Translations under genes and position numbers: made by a program
Shown: positions 21,001 to 32,613 of the stretch, in pieces
How positions within the stretch are numbered: position 1 is the stretch's first letter
How the letters are laid out: the number at the start of each line of letters is the position of its first letter
NCBI RefSeq assembly: GCF_000090795.2
Contig: NW_003546430.1
Coordinates: forward strand, 3,475-44,221
Length of the DNA stretch: 40,747 nucleotides
Source: Amphimedon queenslandica
Lineage: Eukaryota; Porifera; Demospongiae; Haplosclerida; Niphatidae
Direction of reading: 5' to 3'
Notes under the pieces: model-generated
Databases searched by the model: none
Seen by the model: the letters and a program-made list of their open reading frames with translations, nothing else
What the model was told of the DNA's origin: nothing

Positions 21001-24000
21001 ACATCGTAAATTACAACATGCTGTTCTAATACCATCATGAGTGTATATGTAGATACCATCATGGTATTAATCATCACGAGTGTAGCATACATTGGCTCTA
21101 ATTAATATTGAGCACTTTATTGAATAATTGAAGGTAAAAATCAGTTATTGCATGCACACACACATGTACATGTACATATAAAACTTCAGTATATATACAC
21201 ACACACACAAGACTCTTGATGTACATGTACATGATACACTCATAAAATTAAGAATGAGTTAATTATATAAAACTTTTCATCAATCCATTTGTTTTACATG
21301 TACATGTACATGTAGTTATGTGATAAAGAGACTACTAGTGATCACTATTATTATCACAAACACAACAATTAAATCACAATTTACTAATTCAATTACCAGT
21401 AATCACTTCATGGGCTATACTACTATACCTACTAATATATGCCTATTGCCTAACAGTATTGAAGTCAGCTTGTTGTATATACATGGAATGACTGAAATGC
21501 CTGTCACGTCATAATAACAAAACATGAGACAAAAGTATGACCTCCACCATACACACAGACAATCCAAGCATGCATGTACCAGTACATGTACATGTAAGTG
21601 CAATGTATATACAATGTACATGTATTAATGCCGACAGTGATCAATAAGGATATCCTCTCAGTGAGAAGCTCGGTATGTCGGGACTGTTCAAAGGTTATTA
21701 TATACAAAGACTAGGTGTACTGTTGTATCAATATGATTCCATACTCGTAGCTAATCTAATGGCTAGCAGTGTCAACCTGCTTGTATCACACACTAATAGG
21801 AGTGTGTACGTCTGTGTATAATGAGCTCAAATCATGTAACTGATAACATTCTTCTAGCGAACATGTGCTAAAACAAATTCAAAGATGGCAATCCTTGTAT
21901 TAAAACAATGTTTTTGTTTTCCGACATGTACATGTATCCACATCAGGCTACATGCAGAAGGTAAAACTGATGATTTGCATTCAATTGATTATTAAATCAA
22001 TTTAAAGCATATGCTTTGTGGACCCCTTTATGCTATCATGTGCAGCAGCATTAAGTGCATGTAAAAATGTGAAAGAGTATCTGGAAAAATCACACGGAGA
22101 GAATCCTTCATTTTATAATTTTTTTACACATGTACATGTTCTAGAATATTTAAGCTAATTCTGATCAAAATTTGATTTTTATGAATTTTTAAAGTTGCTA
22201 AAAAATTGGGTCAATGCTATGCCTTGGTCTTAGGCCAAATTTTGTTAAAAATGGCTCTGAATAAATTCTCCACTCTAATATTTTTTTCTGATACATAATA
22301 TAATTTGTAAATATTTGAGCTGATTCTGATCAAAATTGGGCTTTCTATGAATATTTAAAATTCATCCAAATGCTATGTACTGTATTGTAGTGCTTGTCAG
22401 ATCATGAAGCTCATGCTGTTTAGCTCACTTAGCATGATTTGTGGGAAACCCTGACTAACACACTATAACACATGCACAATGCATCGCTTGCTATCAATCT
22501 AACCTTCATTAGAAGACACTTCAGGCTCCAATGAATCATACGTTTTATCAATAGATTCTAAATATGCTGCTGGAGCATAGCCCTGCTCTTCATCAGTAAC
22601 TATCATCCACCAGCCTACAAAAATAATTTAATATTAAAGAAATATAAAAATAAATTAAAATAAATTAAAATATAGAATTAATTGACATCAAAGCGTACAT
22701 TTCTCAAGAAGCCAGTAAAGCTGACAACATATTTTTTTATTAATACTAGTACAGGTGTACGCTCATATGCCAAATGGAATAGAGCCTCGAGTCTGGGTAA
22801 AACAGAGCATGATTATGCACATACTCATTAGTACCTTGTGTATTTGTATAATTACACAAACAATAAGACTTTTATGGTGAAATTATTCTGAGGTAAGATC
22901 AATGAGCTTCCTGTCACGAGTAATACCTATGGCAACTATTATTAGCACCTACTAAATTTAGCCATGGAGTCACAAGCATTACATTCAGCATCATAAATAA
23001 TTCATGTCAAATAAACTTAGCTGTTATTTCAATTAGGATCACTGCTTTAAAAGGTAAAGTTAAGATTAAGGCAAACAAGCAAAACCTTCCACAAATATGC
23101 ATAAATAATTAACATTACTACTAATGGTAATGAGATATTAGGTGTTGTTTTCACCACTTGCTGTACATGTAATATATCAACATGTGTTTAACAAATTACC
23201 AGTATCGTGTTTCTCAATGACATGTACTAGCTGTCCAGCTGTCAGATCAACTTGATGATTGTCAGCCCGATTATAATCAGCAATGACCCGATATTGCTCC
23301 AAGTTCTCCATTTCATCAGGATGACTAATGACTTGCTCTGAAATAAAAAAAAGAGAGGGAGAGAGAAAGACAGTCAAAATAGAGAGAAGGGATATAAGAT
23401 GATAAGAGAAGGAAGGAATCATCAGAAAGCATTCCTCAGGATAAATAAATCAGTATCACATTCACAATGTTTACAGTCATGTCTAGCAACATTACATGCT
23501 TTAGAAATTCTAATTAAAGTAAAATCAAACTTTTTGCTTTGTATCAGAATAGATAATGATCAGAATAGGAAGGGGGGATGCTGTATACAAACACACTCCC
23601 TAACTACAGTGCATGTACATGTACATGTAGGCTTAATGGTTTCAGTTGTTGCTTAAGTGAAGCACTACAAATTGATATAAAGAGTAAAGACTATTTACTC
23701 CTACACCATTTGAATAATATACACCTCACCATTTATATATTGATATGGTAATGCAGAGAAAATAAATACATGTACATGTACTAGGTAGAGGCATAAATAA
23801 TGATCTTAAATAAATAGATCAAAATAAATAAATGTACATGTACATGTACATGCATCAGTAAGCTTAATGAAAGAGGAGTATTCATGTCTTAATTGTTCGT
23901 ACAAGCATATACTTTACATCATTTTTTTAAATTCCCATATGCACAACAATTTTTATGTCTATTTTAATCTTCTAATCATTAAAAGCTCCTCTACACTCCT

Positions 24001-26964
24001 CTCCTCTCCCTTTACATGTACATGTATGAGTATTATGTCGAACCTGTTGGGCTGGATAGTCCATTGGTGTGCGCTGCACCTGAACTGGAAGAGGTTTCTT
24101 TATTAAGAACACTAAAGAAGTATTAACAAAGCAATCATTAACAATACTTAACACTAAGAATATTCCAATAAAATACTTTCCTAACTTCACAGGAAGCAAG
24201 GATACTACATATCCCACTATTACCATCTTTTTTCACTAAATAAGGAATCATCACCTACGTGTTCCTGTAAACCTTAGCACGTATACTTTATACATGTACT
24301 ATAGTACATGTACTTGGATGTACTATTCTCATGCTACATGTACATGTATAATGTAAGGCATGGGCCTACTATACGTGTATTATGATTACATTTTATAAAA
24401 AGCAAAAATGAAACACCAATTTTATGGAAAAACTTTATACATGTGCCATGAAAAGAAGCATAATAGTTATTTAAATATGAATGATCATCTATCAAAAGGA
24501 AGTCTAAGAACTTCAGCATACATTTATGTACGTATATTTAACATCTGCTTGGACAAGGGCTAAGATTACCATGTACAGGCATACCGTGAATGATGTAGAG
24601 TGTNNNNNNNNNNNNNNNNNNNNNNNNNNNNNNNNNNNNNNNNNNNNNNNNNNNNNNNNNNNNNNNNNNNNNNNNNNNNNNNNNNNNNNNNNNNNNNNNN
24701 NNNNNNNNNNNNNNNNNNNNNNNNNNNNNNNNNNNNNNNNNNNNNNNNNNNNNNNNNNNNNNNNNNNNNNNNNNNNNNNNNNNNNNNNNNNNNNNNNNNN
24801 NNNNNNNNNNNNNNNNNNNNNNNNNNNNNNNNNNNNNNNNNNNNNNNNNNNNNNNNNNNNNNNNNNNNNNNNNNNNNNNNNNNNNNNNNNNNNNNNNNNN
24901 NNNNNNNNNNNNNNNNNNNNNNNNNNNNNNNNNNNNNNNNNNNNNNNNNNNNNNNNNNNNNNNNNNNNNNNNNNNNNNNNNNNNNNNNNNNNNNNNNNNN
25001 NNNNNNNNNNNNNNNNNNNNNNNNNNNNNNNNNNNNNNNNNNNNNNNNNNNNNNNNNNNNNNNNNNNNNNNNNNNNNNNNNNNNNNNNNNNNNNNNNNNN
25101 NNNNNNNNNNNNNNNNNNNNNNNNNNNNNNNNNNNNNNNNNNNNNNNNNNNNNNNNNNNNNNNNNNNNNNNNNNNNNNNNNNNNNNNNNNNNNNNNNNNN
25201 NNNNNNNNNNNNNNNNNNNNNNNNNNNNNNNNNNNNNNNNNNNNNNNNNNNNNNNNNNNNNNNNNNNNNNNNNNNNNNNNNNNNNNNNNNNNNNNNNNNN
25301 NNNNNNNNNNNNNNNNNNNNNNNNNNNNNNNNNNNNNNNNNNNNNNNNNNNNNNNNNNNNNNNNNNNNNNNNNNNNNNNNNNNNNNNNNNNNNNNNNNNN
25401 NNNNNNNNNNNNNNNNGCTACTTGATGGACCTCACTCCTGCCAAACAAGACCTTACCAGGTAGCTCAGGTAAGGGAAACTGTGAATCGCTAGCAAATGAG
25501 GAATTGGTTTCTTTCAGACTAGAATAGAGCTCTTGTAGCTTGACCTACAATGTACAATACATGTATATAACACAGAAAAGGAAAAGGATCATTGTAGCAT
25601 AAAATGTAATGAACAGATTCTTCTAAGTGTGTTAAATACACAACCAGCCATATTGAGTCATCTGATCAATTAAACACTAATGGGAATGCTACTCCTCTAC
25701 ATTCCATCACAACATGCTGAAATATCTACTATAGTAATTATATACATGTAGGCTGTTCATTTATTTAGCCACTATAATGGGCACTATTATAGTATAATGA
25801 TTTCACTACCGAAACAGGGCTGTCTATTACACTGGTACAATTACTAAAAACACTCTCAACCTCCTCTATCATCAAGAAGAATCTCAAATTCCTCTCATTC
25901 TAAACATGCAATGTACATGTACATGTATCTCTTATAACAAGCTCATTGGAATTGTTTTGACTGCCCATTTAAAGTTATTATGTGCACACCAAACAAATGA
26001 GGAACATAATAACACAATAATAATAATAATAATAATAATAATAGTAATAATGCATTATTATTAGTGTTTGCACACATTGACTCAGTAACATTATTCTCTC
26101 CCTCTACTTATATAGTAAAGGACACAGATTGTTCTCTGTTTGATGAGGTGGGGGAGTCAATCAGGATTTAATATCATATTGTTGTTGGCTCAAAACGTCG
26201 TGTTACTTAAGTTTGGTCTAATTAGTTCTACACCTATACATTACAACCTGTTTGTTCAGCTTTCATAGATATCATGATTATTGTCTGATTGAAACAAATA
26301 AGGAGAATATAGTATCACAGCTGAGACACATACATTCCTCACTAACAGCAAATATGCACGTAAAAGTTATACATGAGTACACATTACAATGACATGAGAT
26401 AAAGAGTGAATGAAGCATATTATCTTCTCCCTCTCATTTAGTAACAGCTCAAGGGGCAAAGATTGTAAATATGCATTATTTTATGCATAATATCTACACA
26501 CACAAAAATGGGATATTAAGGACTCACCATAAAATCAAAGAACATGCTGTACCGCCTGTATATGACTGTGGACTGTCCATTGGACCAGTTGACTACTATC
26601 TTGTAAACCTGGTCAAGAGATAAAGAGCCATCATTAGTCTCACTCTCTACTGCATAGAGCGAGGCAGAGAGCTCTTCAACAGAGCAGCAACTCATAGCAG
26701 CGTCGGGGGACAAGAACAAAATGCGAGTGGCTATTTATAAAGATTGTTTAGTCTTCAGGAGACTATAGAGCTCTAAGTCTTAAAAGGGCACCCTAAACAT
26801 GCACGCCCAAACAGCTGCCATACTGCCCTGGAAATTGAACTTACATAGTGTTTGGTTGGTTGTCTCCGCTTCTTCGCCTCTGGGACAGAGACGCTGGTTA
26901 TGATTGGTTTGCTCTCAGCAATAATATCTCCAAAAGAGGCAGATGTCTCGTAAAGTGGCTCCAT
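15092..26964 (-). CDS. PX-SH3-SH3-SH3-SH2 scaffold protein (p47phox/Tks-like with C-terminal SH2)
   Basis: Exons (5' to 3'): 26964-26845, 26608-26528, 25544-25457, [gap 25416-24604], 24111-24044, 23337-23200, 22614-22504, 20923-20812, 20541-20386, 19891-19341, 19099-18848, 18065-17425, 17112-16722, 15631-15570, 15520-15438, 15275-15092. Junction phases agree throughout the visible part. The first 96 residues hold most of a PX phosphoinositide-binding domain (VYKIVVNWSNG, RRYSMFFDF, PLPELPG); its end is in the gap. After the gap about 915 residues follow. SH3-1 (about 36-89 of this part; VIADYNRA, GWWMI, GYAPAAYLE) and SH3-2 (107-158; GWWKI, GYCPATII) lie before a linker with many Tyr motifs and Pro runs. 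SH3-3 is at 621-673 (AIEDYTS, GWWYV, GWTPGEF), then a proline-rich stretch (to 806) and an SH2 domain at 811-905 with FLVRE and HFNI, closest by eye to NCK-type SH2. Starts at ATG 26964; the frame upstream has no ATG. Probable Src-pathway/actin or NADPH-oxidase organiser; role inferred. Confidence 0.92.
15962..16384. repeat. Dispersed intronic repeat, copy 2
   Basis: In the SH2-upstream intron of the scaffold gene. Starts CAGGGTTTCC (15962) and ends GGAAACCCAG (16384), which are near-inverted ends. Two internal monomers begin near 16082 and 16249 with AATTTGAGCC/GCTTTGAGCT. It shares TTTAGCTCACTTA near the right end with copies 1 and 3. The short open frames at 15884-16296 are artefacts of this repeat. 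Confidence 0.75.
16344..16362. repeat. (TACATG)n self-complementary repeat
   Basis: Three uninterrupted ACATGT units inside dispersed repeat copy 2. Other copies in the window lie near 16559-16577, 18791-18810, 21300-21313, 23613-23628, 23832-23852, 24014-24026 and 25912-25926. Confidence 0.85.
18784..18812. repeat. Palindromic (TACATG)n run
   Basis: A near-perfect palindrome bounded by GTATACG and GTATAC around TACATG repeats, in the intron before the third-SH3 exon of the scaffold gene. Confidence 0.8.
20088..20272. mobile_element. MITE with TATTGGCGA ends, copy 2
   Basis: In an intron of the scaffold gene. Left end TATTGGCGATGAG and right end TTCTTCACCAATATT are imperfect inverted copies. 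The interior shares AATTGGCAGATTT, GCCACGTGCCAT and TTGAGCAATGCC with the copy at 11094-11287. More diverged than that copy. Confidence 0.65.
22075..22453. repeat. Dispersed intronic repeat, copy 3
   Basis: In the 1.6-kb intron between SH3-1 and SH3-2. Two monomers begin near 22146 and 22311 (TTTAAGCTAATTCTGATC, TTTGAGCTGATTCTGATC). It ends TTTAGCTCACTTAGCATGA then GTGGGAAACCCTG (to 22453), matching copy 1 closely. The left end is not clear. Confidence 0.78.
24604..25416. other. Assembly gap (813 N)
   Basis: A run of N inside the scaffold gene. The exon before it (25544-25457) ends in phase 1 within the PX domain and the exon after it (24111-24044) begins in phase 2, so at least one coding exon is missing. 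Bases just 3' of the gap on the minus strand (24603-24582) could be the end of a hidden exon before a GTATGC donor. Confidence 0.98.
26016..26043. repeat. (TAA)n microsatellite
   Basis: About nine ATA/TAA units in the intron between the second and third PX exons of the scaffold gene, followed by an interrupted tail. Confidence 0.9.
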
Positions 26965-27082
26965 GAAGATGCCAATACTCTGCTGCAGAGTGGATAGAAT
27001 GTTTGGATTTGGAATTAATCTTAGCTCATAAAACAAACAAGCCCCACCCTTTAACTCTGCGCGGATACGCGGGGCTGTTTAA

Positions 27083-27094
27083 TGCGCATGCGCA
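27083..27094. promoter_or_regulatory. NRF-1-like palindrome TGCGCATGCGCA
   Basis: A perfect 12-base palindrome matching the NRF-1 consensus (YGCGCAYGCGCR), 119 bp upstream of the scaffold gene's ATG and inside a locally CG-rich patch. It may drive the scaffold gene and perhaps divergent transcription. Confidence 0.55.
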
Positions 27095-27669
27095 GTAACG
27101 CCCTCAAAGAACCACGTTGGCTTCAAACACATGTTGAGTTTTTGTTTGTTTGCTGACTCTTTCATCTGAGAGTTATCTGTGGTTTTATCTTATCCTAAAC
27201 CCGTCCGTCATGATTTTATCTTCTTCAAGTCTACAACAGAGAAACCGAGAGGAGCAGCTCCAACAAATTTGACGATTGGTACGCGCAGCAGCCTATGACG
27301 AATCCTCAGTCGTAACTCGTAGGAGATATAATACTCGGACTGCCGGGACTATTGAGTAGGGAGTATGGAACACGGAACTTTTTGAAGGAGTGTGTAAGTT
27401 TTTGCACACTTAATTTTTGTTTGAGCCTTGTTTTCAGTAAAATGTGGTTGGTGACGTGTTATTAACTTCAAGTTTAAGCTTGTATTTTAAATTAGGCCAT
27501 TCGTTTTATGGGCAAAGCTGATTAGGGCAAGAAAGCGGTTTTATTAATAATTTATTCTTAAAAAAATCAATTATTACAATATAAATTGATTCGTAATAGT
27601 CAAATAATTAATTGCCAATGTGGGTGTGTGTGGGTGGGAAAGAAGAAACAATGAACCTACCATTCTGAG

Positions 27670-27884
27670 CACTGGCAGATCCAGAAAAATCAAAAGGGGG
27701 TTCCATTTCACTTAAGTAGGTGGGACTCATTAATTTTAATTAAAATTTGGGTGTGGCTCATCAATTTTAATTAATAAAATAGAAAAAAAGTGTAGCAAAC
27801 TGGCTGCAATAATACTACAAAAGACAACTTCTGCCAAAGGGGGGTTCCGTGGAACCCATGGAACCCCCCCTAAATCTGCCACTG
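27670..27884. mobile_element. MITE with CASTGGCAGAT ends and 5-bp target duplication
   Basis: Left end CACTGGCAGATCCAG (27670) and right end inverted CAGTGGCAGATTTAG (to 27884) flank 215 bp. The flanks repeat CTGAG (27665-27669 and 27885-27889). GGGGGTTCC motifs lie inside both ends, with a small palindrome GGTTCCGTGGAACC. No coding capacity; the open frame at 27736-27933 is an artefact. Confidence 0.85.
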
Positions 27885-28249
27885 CTGAGATTATCAGTAT
27901 CATTTTAATTATTAGAGAACAAAATAAACACATGACACATACCGTACTCTATGATGTCTACCAAAGAGAAAAGTGGCAGTCAACTCTTTGCATGGAAGGT
28001 ACTGAAGGTACTACAAATAGTCTTGCAGTATTTTTTAACAGTCGTGTTCCTTTTATTTTTTTAGTATTTTCGTAATTCAAACTGAAGAAGGCATTTAGAT
28101 TCAAGAAGGGGCGGTGCAAGACTAGGTGAAATAGAATTGGAAGCTCTGTGCAGGCAGGAGTCCTGGTGCAGTCTGTAAATGTTCAAGAAATACTGTGAGT
28201 GGTAATATAATCTAGTGTTACGTTTCAATCAATATTTTATGCCTACATG

Positions 28250-28422
28250 GAACAGTTTTTAGCTAAACCATACCATTTTGGTATAGCTACTGTTTGTGTA
28301 CTATAAATGCTCGGCTGTAGTGCAGCTTAGCTCAATACAACTAAACTCTGCTAAAACTGGATGTTACTCACGTATACTAACAGTTGGTGTATCAAATGGT
28401 ATGGTTCAGTCAAGAACTGTTT
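28250..28422. repeat. Inverted repeat of ~28-bp arms, MITE-like
   Basis: Left arm AACAGTTTTTAGCTAAACCATACC (28251 on) pairs with the right arm GGTATGGTTCAGTCAAGAACTGTT (to 28422) with a few mismatches. Inner pairing continues (TATAGCTACTG against AGTATAC-like sequence). No coding capacity, no target duplication identified. Confidence 0.6.
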
Positions 28423-31400
28423 CTGTAAGTGTGAACATGTTACTGTAATTTGGGAAATTTTCAGTGTTGAATAAATTTCATAGTGCAGTACAAATATGAA
28501 ATTAAATTACTTGGACATTATGTAACAATGTACCGCCTTGTGGTTCTGCTTGTTAAACTTACATTTGTTTTCATTGGCAAGCAAGGCCTGCCTTGCCTAT
28601 GATTTTTATCTCTTGGATTGTTGATGTGTAGGAGGAGGTGTGGAACTAATTATTTGAAATGGTAAGTTTAACTTACTAGGCATTGAAGACTACAAATTAG
28701 AACTAACACTTTAAAAATGAAATTTATTTAAGTGAAAATTTCCCAAGTTTTTATCTATTATCAAGAGTAGATAATGATATATTTTAGAGTGTGTCCATTG
28801 TCCTATTGGCCCTTTATACTTTAATTAAGAGTTTGTTGGACGTGTTCTCCATCATCATTTTTGTTGGTTGATTTTCGTGTTAAGTGGCTTACTACTTGTT
28901 ACATGAGGCAAAAATCCATTTATCAAACGAGTGGAATAATCTCTGTATTGAAACACAGAAAGGAGCATGTAGCTTACTAGTCATGATTATTAATAGAGCA
29001 GGGCCTTTTAGAGGAGGAACCCAGAAGAAAAGGAGGTACTTGCCAGAAGAGGAGGTTCAACTGTCCTGAGGCATTGCATTACCTGAGAAAGCAAACTTTT
29101 TATATAGAAAGTAAGCCAGAACGGAATGGACACTGCTTTTTCAGCTAGGCCATGCCCTTGTCCTTAAGAGGTGTACATGTATTTCTGGTCATGTTCTGTA
29201 TTTGAATGATTTATCTTTAGACCTCAAGAGCTTTATCATGTTCGCCACTGATTTGTTATTATGTATTATATCGGCAACAACAAGACTTGAAATGTTGTGA
29301 TTACCTTACTGAGATGTTTGTCTAAAATATGGAGTTCACTATTTGAGAAGATACTGCTGCTTATGCTATAGAAGCAATAAGAGGAAAGCCCCTTTTATAA
29401 ATTCTTTCTAATGATGGGAAATTTAGCAACCTGTTATAAACCTTAGTCTTTGTATGGGTTTATTTTACCTTGCAACTGTGTCGCTACATGTGCGTAAAAT
29501 AAATCCCACAGACACCTCATCCTTGGTATATAACCTAATCAGACTAATCTTCATTAAAAGTAAGTATGATGACCATCAAATGGAAACAAGTCTTGAATTC
29601 ACCTGCACTCCTGCATCACACAACACTGAGTTGCTGTCCAATGCAGCAGTGGGGCTGTTAATGAAGCTGGTATCAATTTTGCTAATTACTCTAAAGTTGA
29701 TTGTTGACTGAAGGAACTTGAGGCCTGCTGGATGTTGCCTATAGACTTTGTGCTATGCTAACTGTTTCTCACCATCTTGAATGATGTAACTTTGGAAGCT
29801 ACAAAAATTGAAGCCTTTGAAGCTTCATTGTACATCAAATTTCACCCCACCTTTGTTTATACTGTCAAAGTCATAGTTCAGTCCACTATATAAACTTGTG
29901 GTCTAGTTAGAACAATCCCTAATAAAACTTTTGACACATGTATTAATTAATAGCTACTAATAGTGAATTATTTTCTCTTTGGAATGGCAGCACTTCAAAT
30001 GGAGCTTTGTCCCAGCCTCAGTAACTGAAGGTGATCCTTAATTACTGGAGAAGCCAAGAACCAACTGATAGTTCTAGTATGAGTGTCATTGATGTACTCC
30101 TGCTGGAGTGAATGAACAGGGAACTGACAAGAACAGCTCTTTCTCATGTCCACACAACCTCACATGGTGCCCTGAAAAAGCTAGCTCTGCTCCAGGCACT
30201 AATCCCACTAGTCTGCTAATTACATGACATGCTCACAGGAAGGAAATGCTTAAGCTACTCATGCATATTAACCTAATGTAAAGTATTGTTAGTGTTATCT
30301 GTGATGCATCTTAGAGGGTTAAATTTTGTGAATAAAATACACTACAAAAATAACAATAATTATACCCCACAAAAATAATGGTATATTTTAACACTATTTT
30401 ACCATTTTGCAAAAAACTGAGTAAGCTTATATTGGCATAATGATTCTTTTTCCCACCTGGATTTCAAAATATGTTGCTTTTAATCTTTTAAATTATCAAA
30501 AGAAAATTCATCTTTACTGCATACAGAGAGCACCAATAGGTCTTGAGTCCTCTTTCTTTCACCATTATTTATAGCCACACCTTTCTGGCCTTTCGTGTGA
30601 GTCCTTATATGTCCTGGAAAAAATATTATCATTATATGACACTGATTCAGGTATCAAATCATGCGCTTCAGCATTACAAATTGATGCTTTCACTAGTAAT
30701 TGGAGCAGACATTGCACATGTACTGGAATTTCATGTCCTTGTATTTACTTGTATTTTGAAAAGAACAGGTCGTGTATGTATTTGTATTCATTCGCAAATT
30801 TTTGTGTATGTACATTTACTTATTGCTTCCCAAATCCGTCTATATTTTGGTAATTTTTTTTGTTTGCTTTTCATGTAGCCACTTTCTCTTCTAAGAATTG
30901 TTCGGCAGCAGATCTCTCAATGCTGCCACTAAAAAATTTGTTTTTAACCTTGCATCTAAGAAAATGGCTATAACAAGAGGAAAATCATCTTCAACTCCAG
31001 CATATCTTTTATTTAAGGATTTTAACATCTCTGCCTTCATTGTGCATATCTCACTATTGTTATCATGGCTCTGTAGGTTTTTCCAAAGAATTCTAATGAA
31101 GGGTTTGATTAGAAATACTGATGCTGCGTTTGTAGAAATAGAATTAGTTAGTTTCTCAATTGGAGAAAGAGCAGATATTAGCTTGTTAACAAGATCTAAT
31201 TGGTGAGCTGTCAGTTGTGAGATATCTGATTCTGATGCATATGCTGCTAAAGCCATTTTTTGTTCTTTAATCTTTTGGAGGATATACAGAGAAGAGTTCC
31301 AGTGTGTTGGTTCACTTTGTTGAAGACAATGTTGTGGAAGACCAAGATTTTTTAAAATTACATTTAAATGAGAACAGGCCAAGTCACTGCTTGTTGAGAG

Positions 31401-31736
31401 AGTACTCCGTTGTGGACCATGAGCTGGAGGGTATGTGCAAAGCATCCAAGATCAGGCAGTGAAGCTTCCTTCATGGCCTTTGTCATATTGGCAGCTTTGT
31501 GTCTTAAAATCAGATGTACCTGTAATTAGTAATTGATAATAGTAAATCAGTAATAGTGTTAAATTGTTTTTCATTTTCATTTTAAAAACTTTCTTTTAAG
31601 AAACTCATCTCATTCATTTCTCTAGCTCTCTCATCTCTTATTGTATTGTTTAAAAAGTGTTCTTTTGATGACATTAACTCAATATAATTTATTATAATAA
31701 TAATAATTATTATGTCATTGTTTCTTGAGTGCTTGT

Positions 31737-32600
31737 CTAAGCTCTAAATGGCTCTGCATTTACTTGCACCATTGTGCAGCCACCAGGTACACCATCTCTA
31801 GAAATACTGAGTACAGTGCCAGCAGATAAATTGTTTTGCCGGCATTCATGAGTCCAATCATCTTGCTGAGTAAAGGCGTTAATGAACTTGGAAAGCTGCG
31901 ATTGAGTAAGGCAATGGTATGCCCTTAGAAAGGATTTTCATTGACAAGTACCAGCGGAGTTGTACCTTCAGTAATATTGATGACACTGTCCCTCAAAAAC
32001 TCTTCCATTCATCTAACACTATAGAGGATATGCGTGCTAAGTATATTCATAGCTTTTAAGTACCGTATATCCAACCCACACAGTAAATTGGCCGCCATGT
32101 TGGACGTCAAGTTTATTAAGAGTTCAATGGGGGAAAACACCTTTTCTTGCCTTGCTACCTTCTTGAGGCCTTTCTCGGAAGCTTAGAAAGCATCCTGAGG
32201 ATCTAATGGGGTCTAGTAGTCACCTGAAAGATTGCTATCAAGAAATACAGAGCGGTTTCCTGGTACCAAGCCTTTTTCTATCATTTCTCCATTGCTGCCA
32301 ATGGAAAGTTGACGTCCAACGAACTAATTTTTTTTCTTGAAAGTTATTACGGTATGCAATGAATACATTTATTTTGCAATGAATATACTTAGCACGCATA
32401 TCCTCTATTAGCTGGAGTCCTTCCTGGAGGAACGGGTGATGATGCCAAATTCAGAATTGTATGAATCGTATTGTTATCTGTAAAGAAGAAAACAATGCCG
32501 GAGTCTTCATCCTCATCAACACAAAGTTTATCTTTCTTTTTAGGATTGGGTTTTACGACTTCCAGCTCTGTCTTATCTGCTGTCATTGAACTTTCATTTT
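31737..32600 (-). pseudogene. Unrecognised coding fragment split by a MITE
   Basis: Two minus-strand stretches with protein-like composition flank the MITE at 32022-32407. The upstream part (about 32600-32408) encodes an acidic/lysine-rich segment (VVKPNPKKKDKL, VDEDEDSG, SSPVPPGRTPA). The downstream part (32021-31737) reads EEFLRDSVINITEGTTPLV, then shifts frame near 31935 and continues AYHCLTQSQLSKFINAFT, DDWTHECRQ, VPGGCTMVQV to a TAG at 31737-31739. Neither part resembles hAT transposase. I recognise no family. It may be a host gene piece carried in the nested insertion, or part of a second mobile element. Confidence 0.4.
32022..32407. mobile_element. TA-flanked MITE with 26-bp perfect inverted repeats
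   Basis: TAGAGGATATGCGTGCTAAG... (32022-32049) recurs inverted at 32380-32407 without mismatch. If TA is the duplicated target, the element is GAGGATATGC...GCATATCCTC, of Tc1/mariner type. A second inverted pair, GTTGGACGTCAA and TTGACGTCCAAC, lies inside. Perfect ends suggest recent movement compared with the dead hAT around it. Confidence 0.88.
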
Positions 32601-32613
32601 CGGTCTTGATTTG

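Larger units (their letters stand above)
27037..30870. other. Promoter-side and intergenic region without a convincing protein gene
   Basis: The first 300 bases are GC-richer and include an NRF-1-like palindrome. A MITE lies at 27670-27884 and an inverted repeat at 28250-28422. Plus-strand splice-like signals occur: a donor GTAAGT at about 27392, an acceptor/donor pair framing about 28066-28194, and a mini-exon ending ATG before GTAAGT near 28670. Frames across the first two are closed by stops, so a divergent non-coding transcript is possible. Open frames at 28884-29069, 29454-29711 and 30543-30878 are short and show no domain. Confidence 0.5.

Noticed and set aside
24513..25463. Three open frames of 287-311 codons
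   Set aside because: They are made of the run of N; only a few real residues flank the gap.
30898..31206. 102-codon plus-strand open frame
   Set aside because: It is the reverse strand of the hAT transposase remnant, which has the recognisable signatures.
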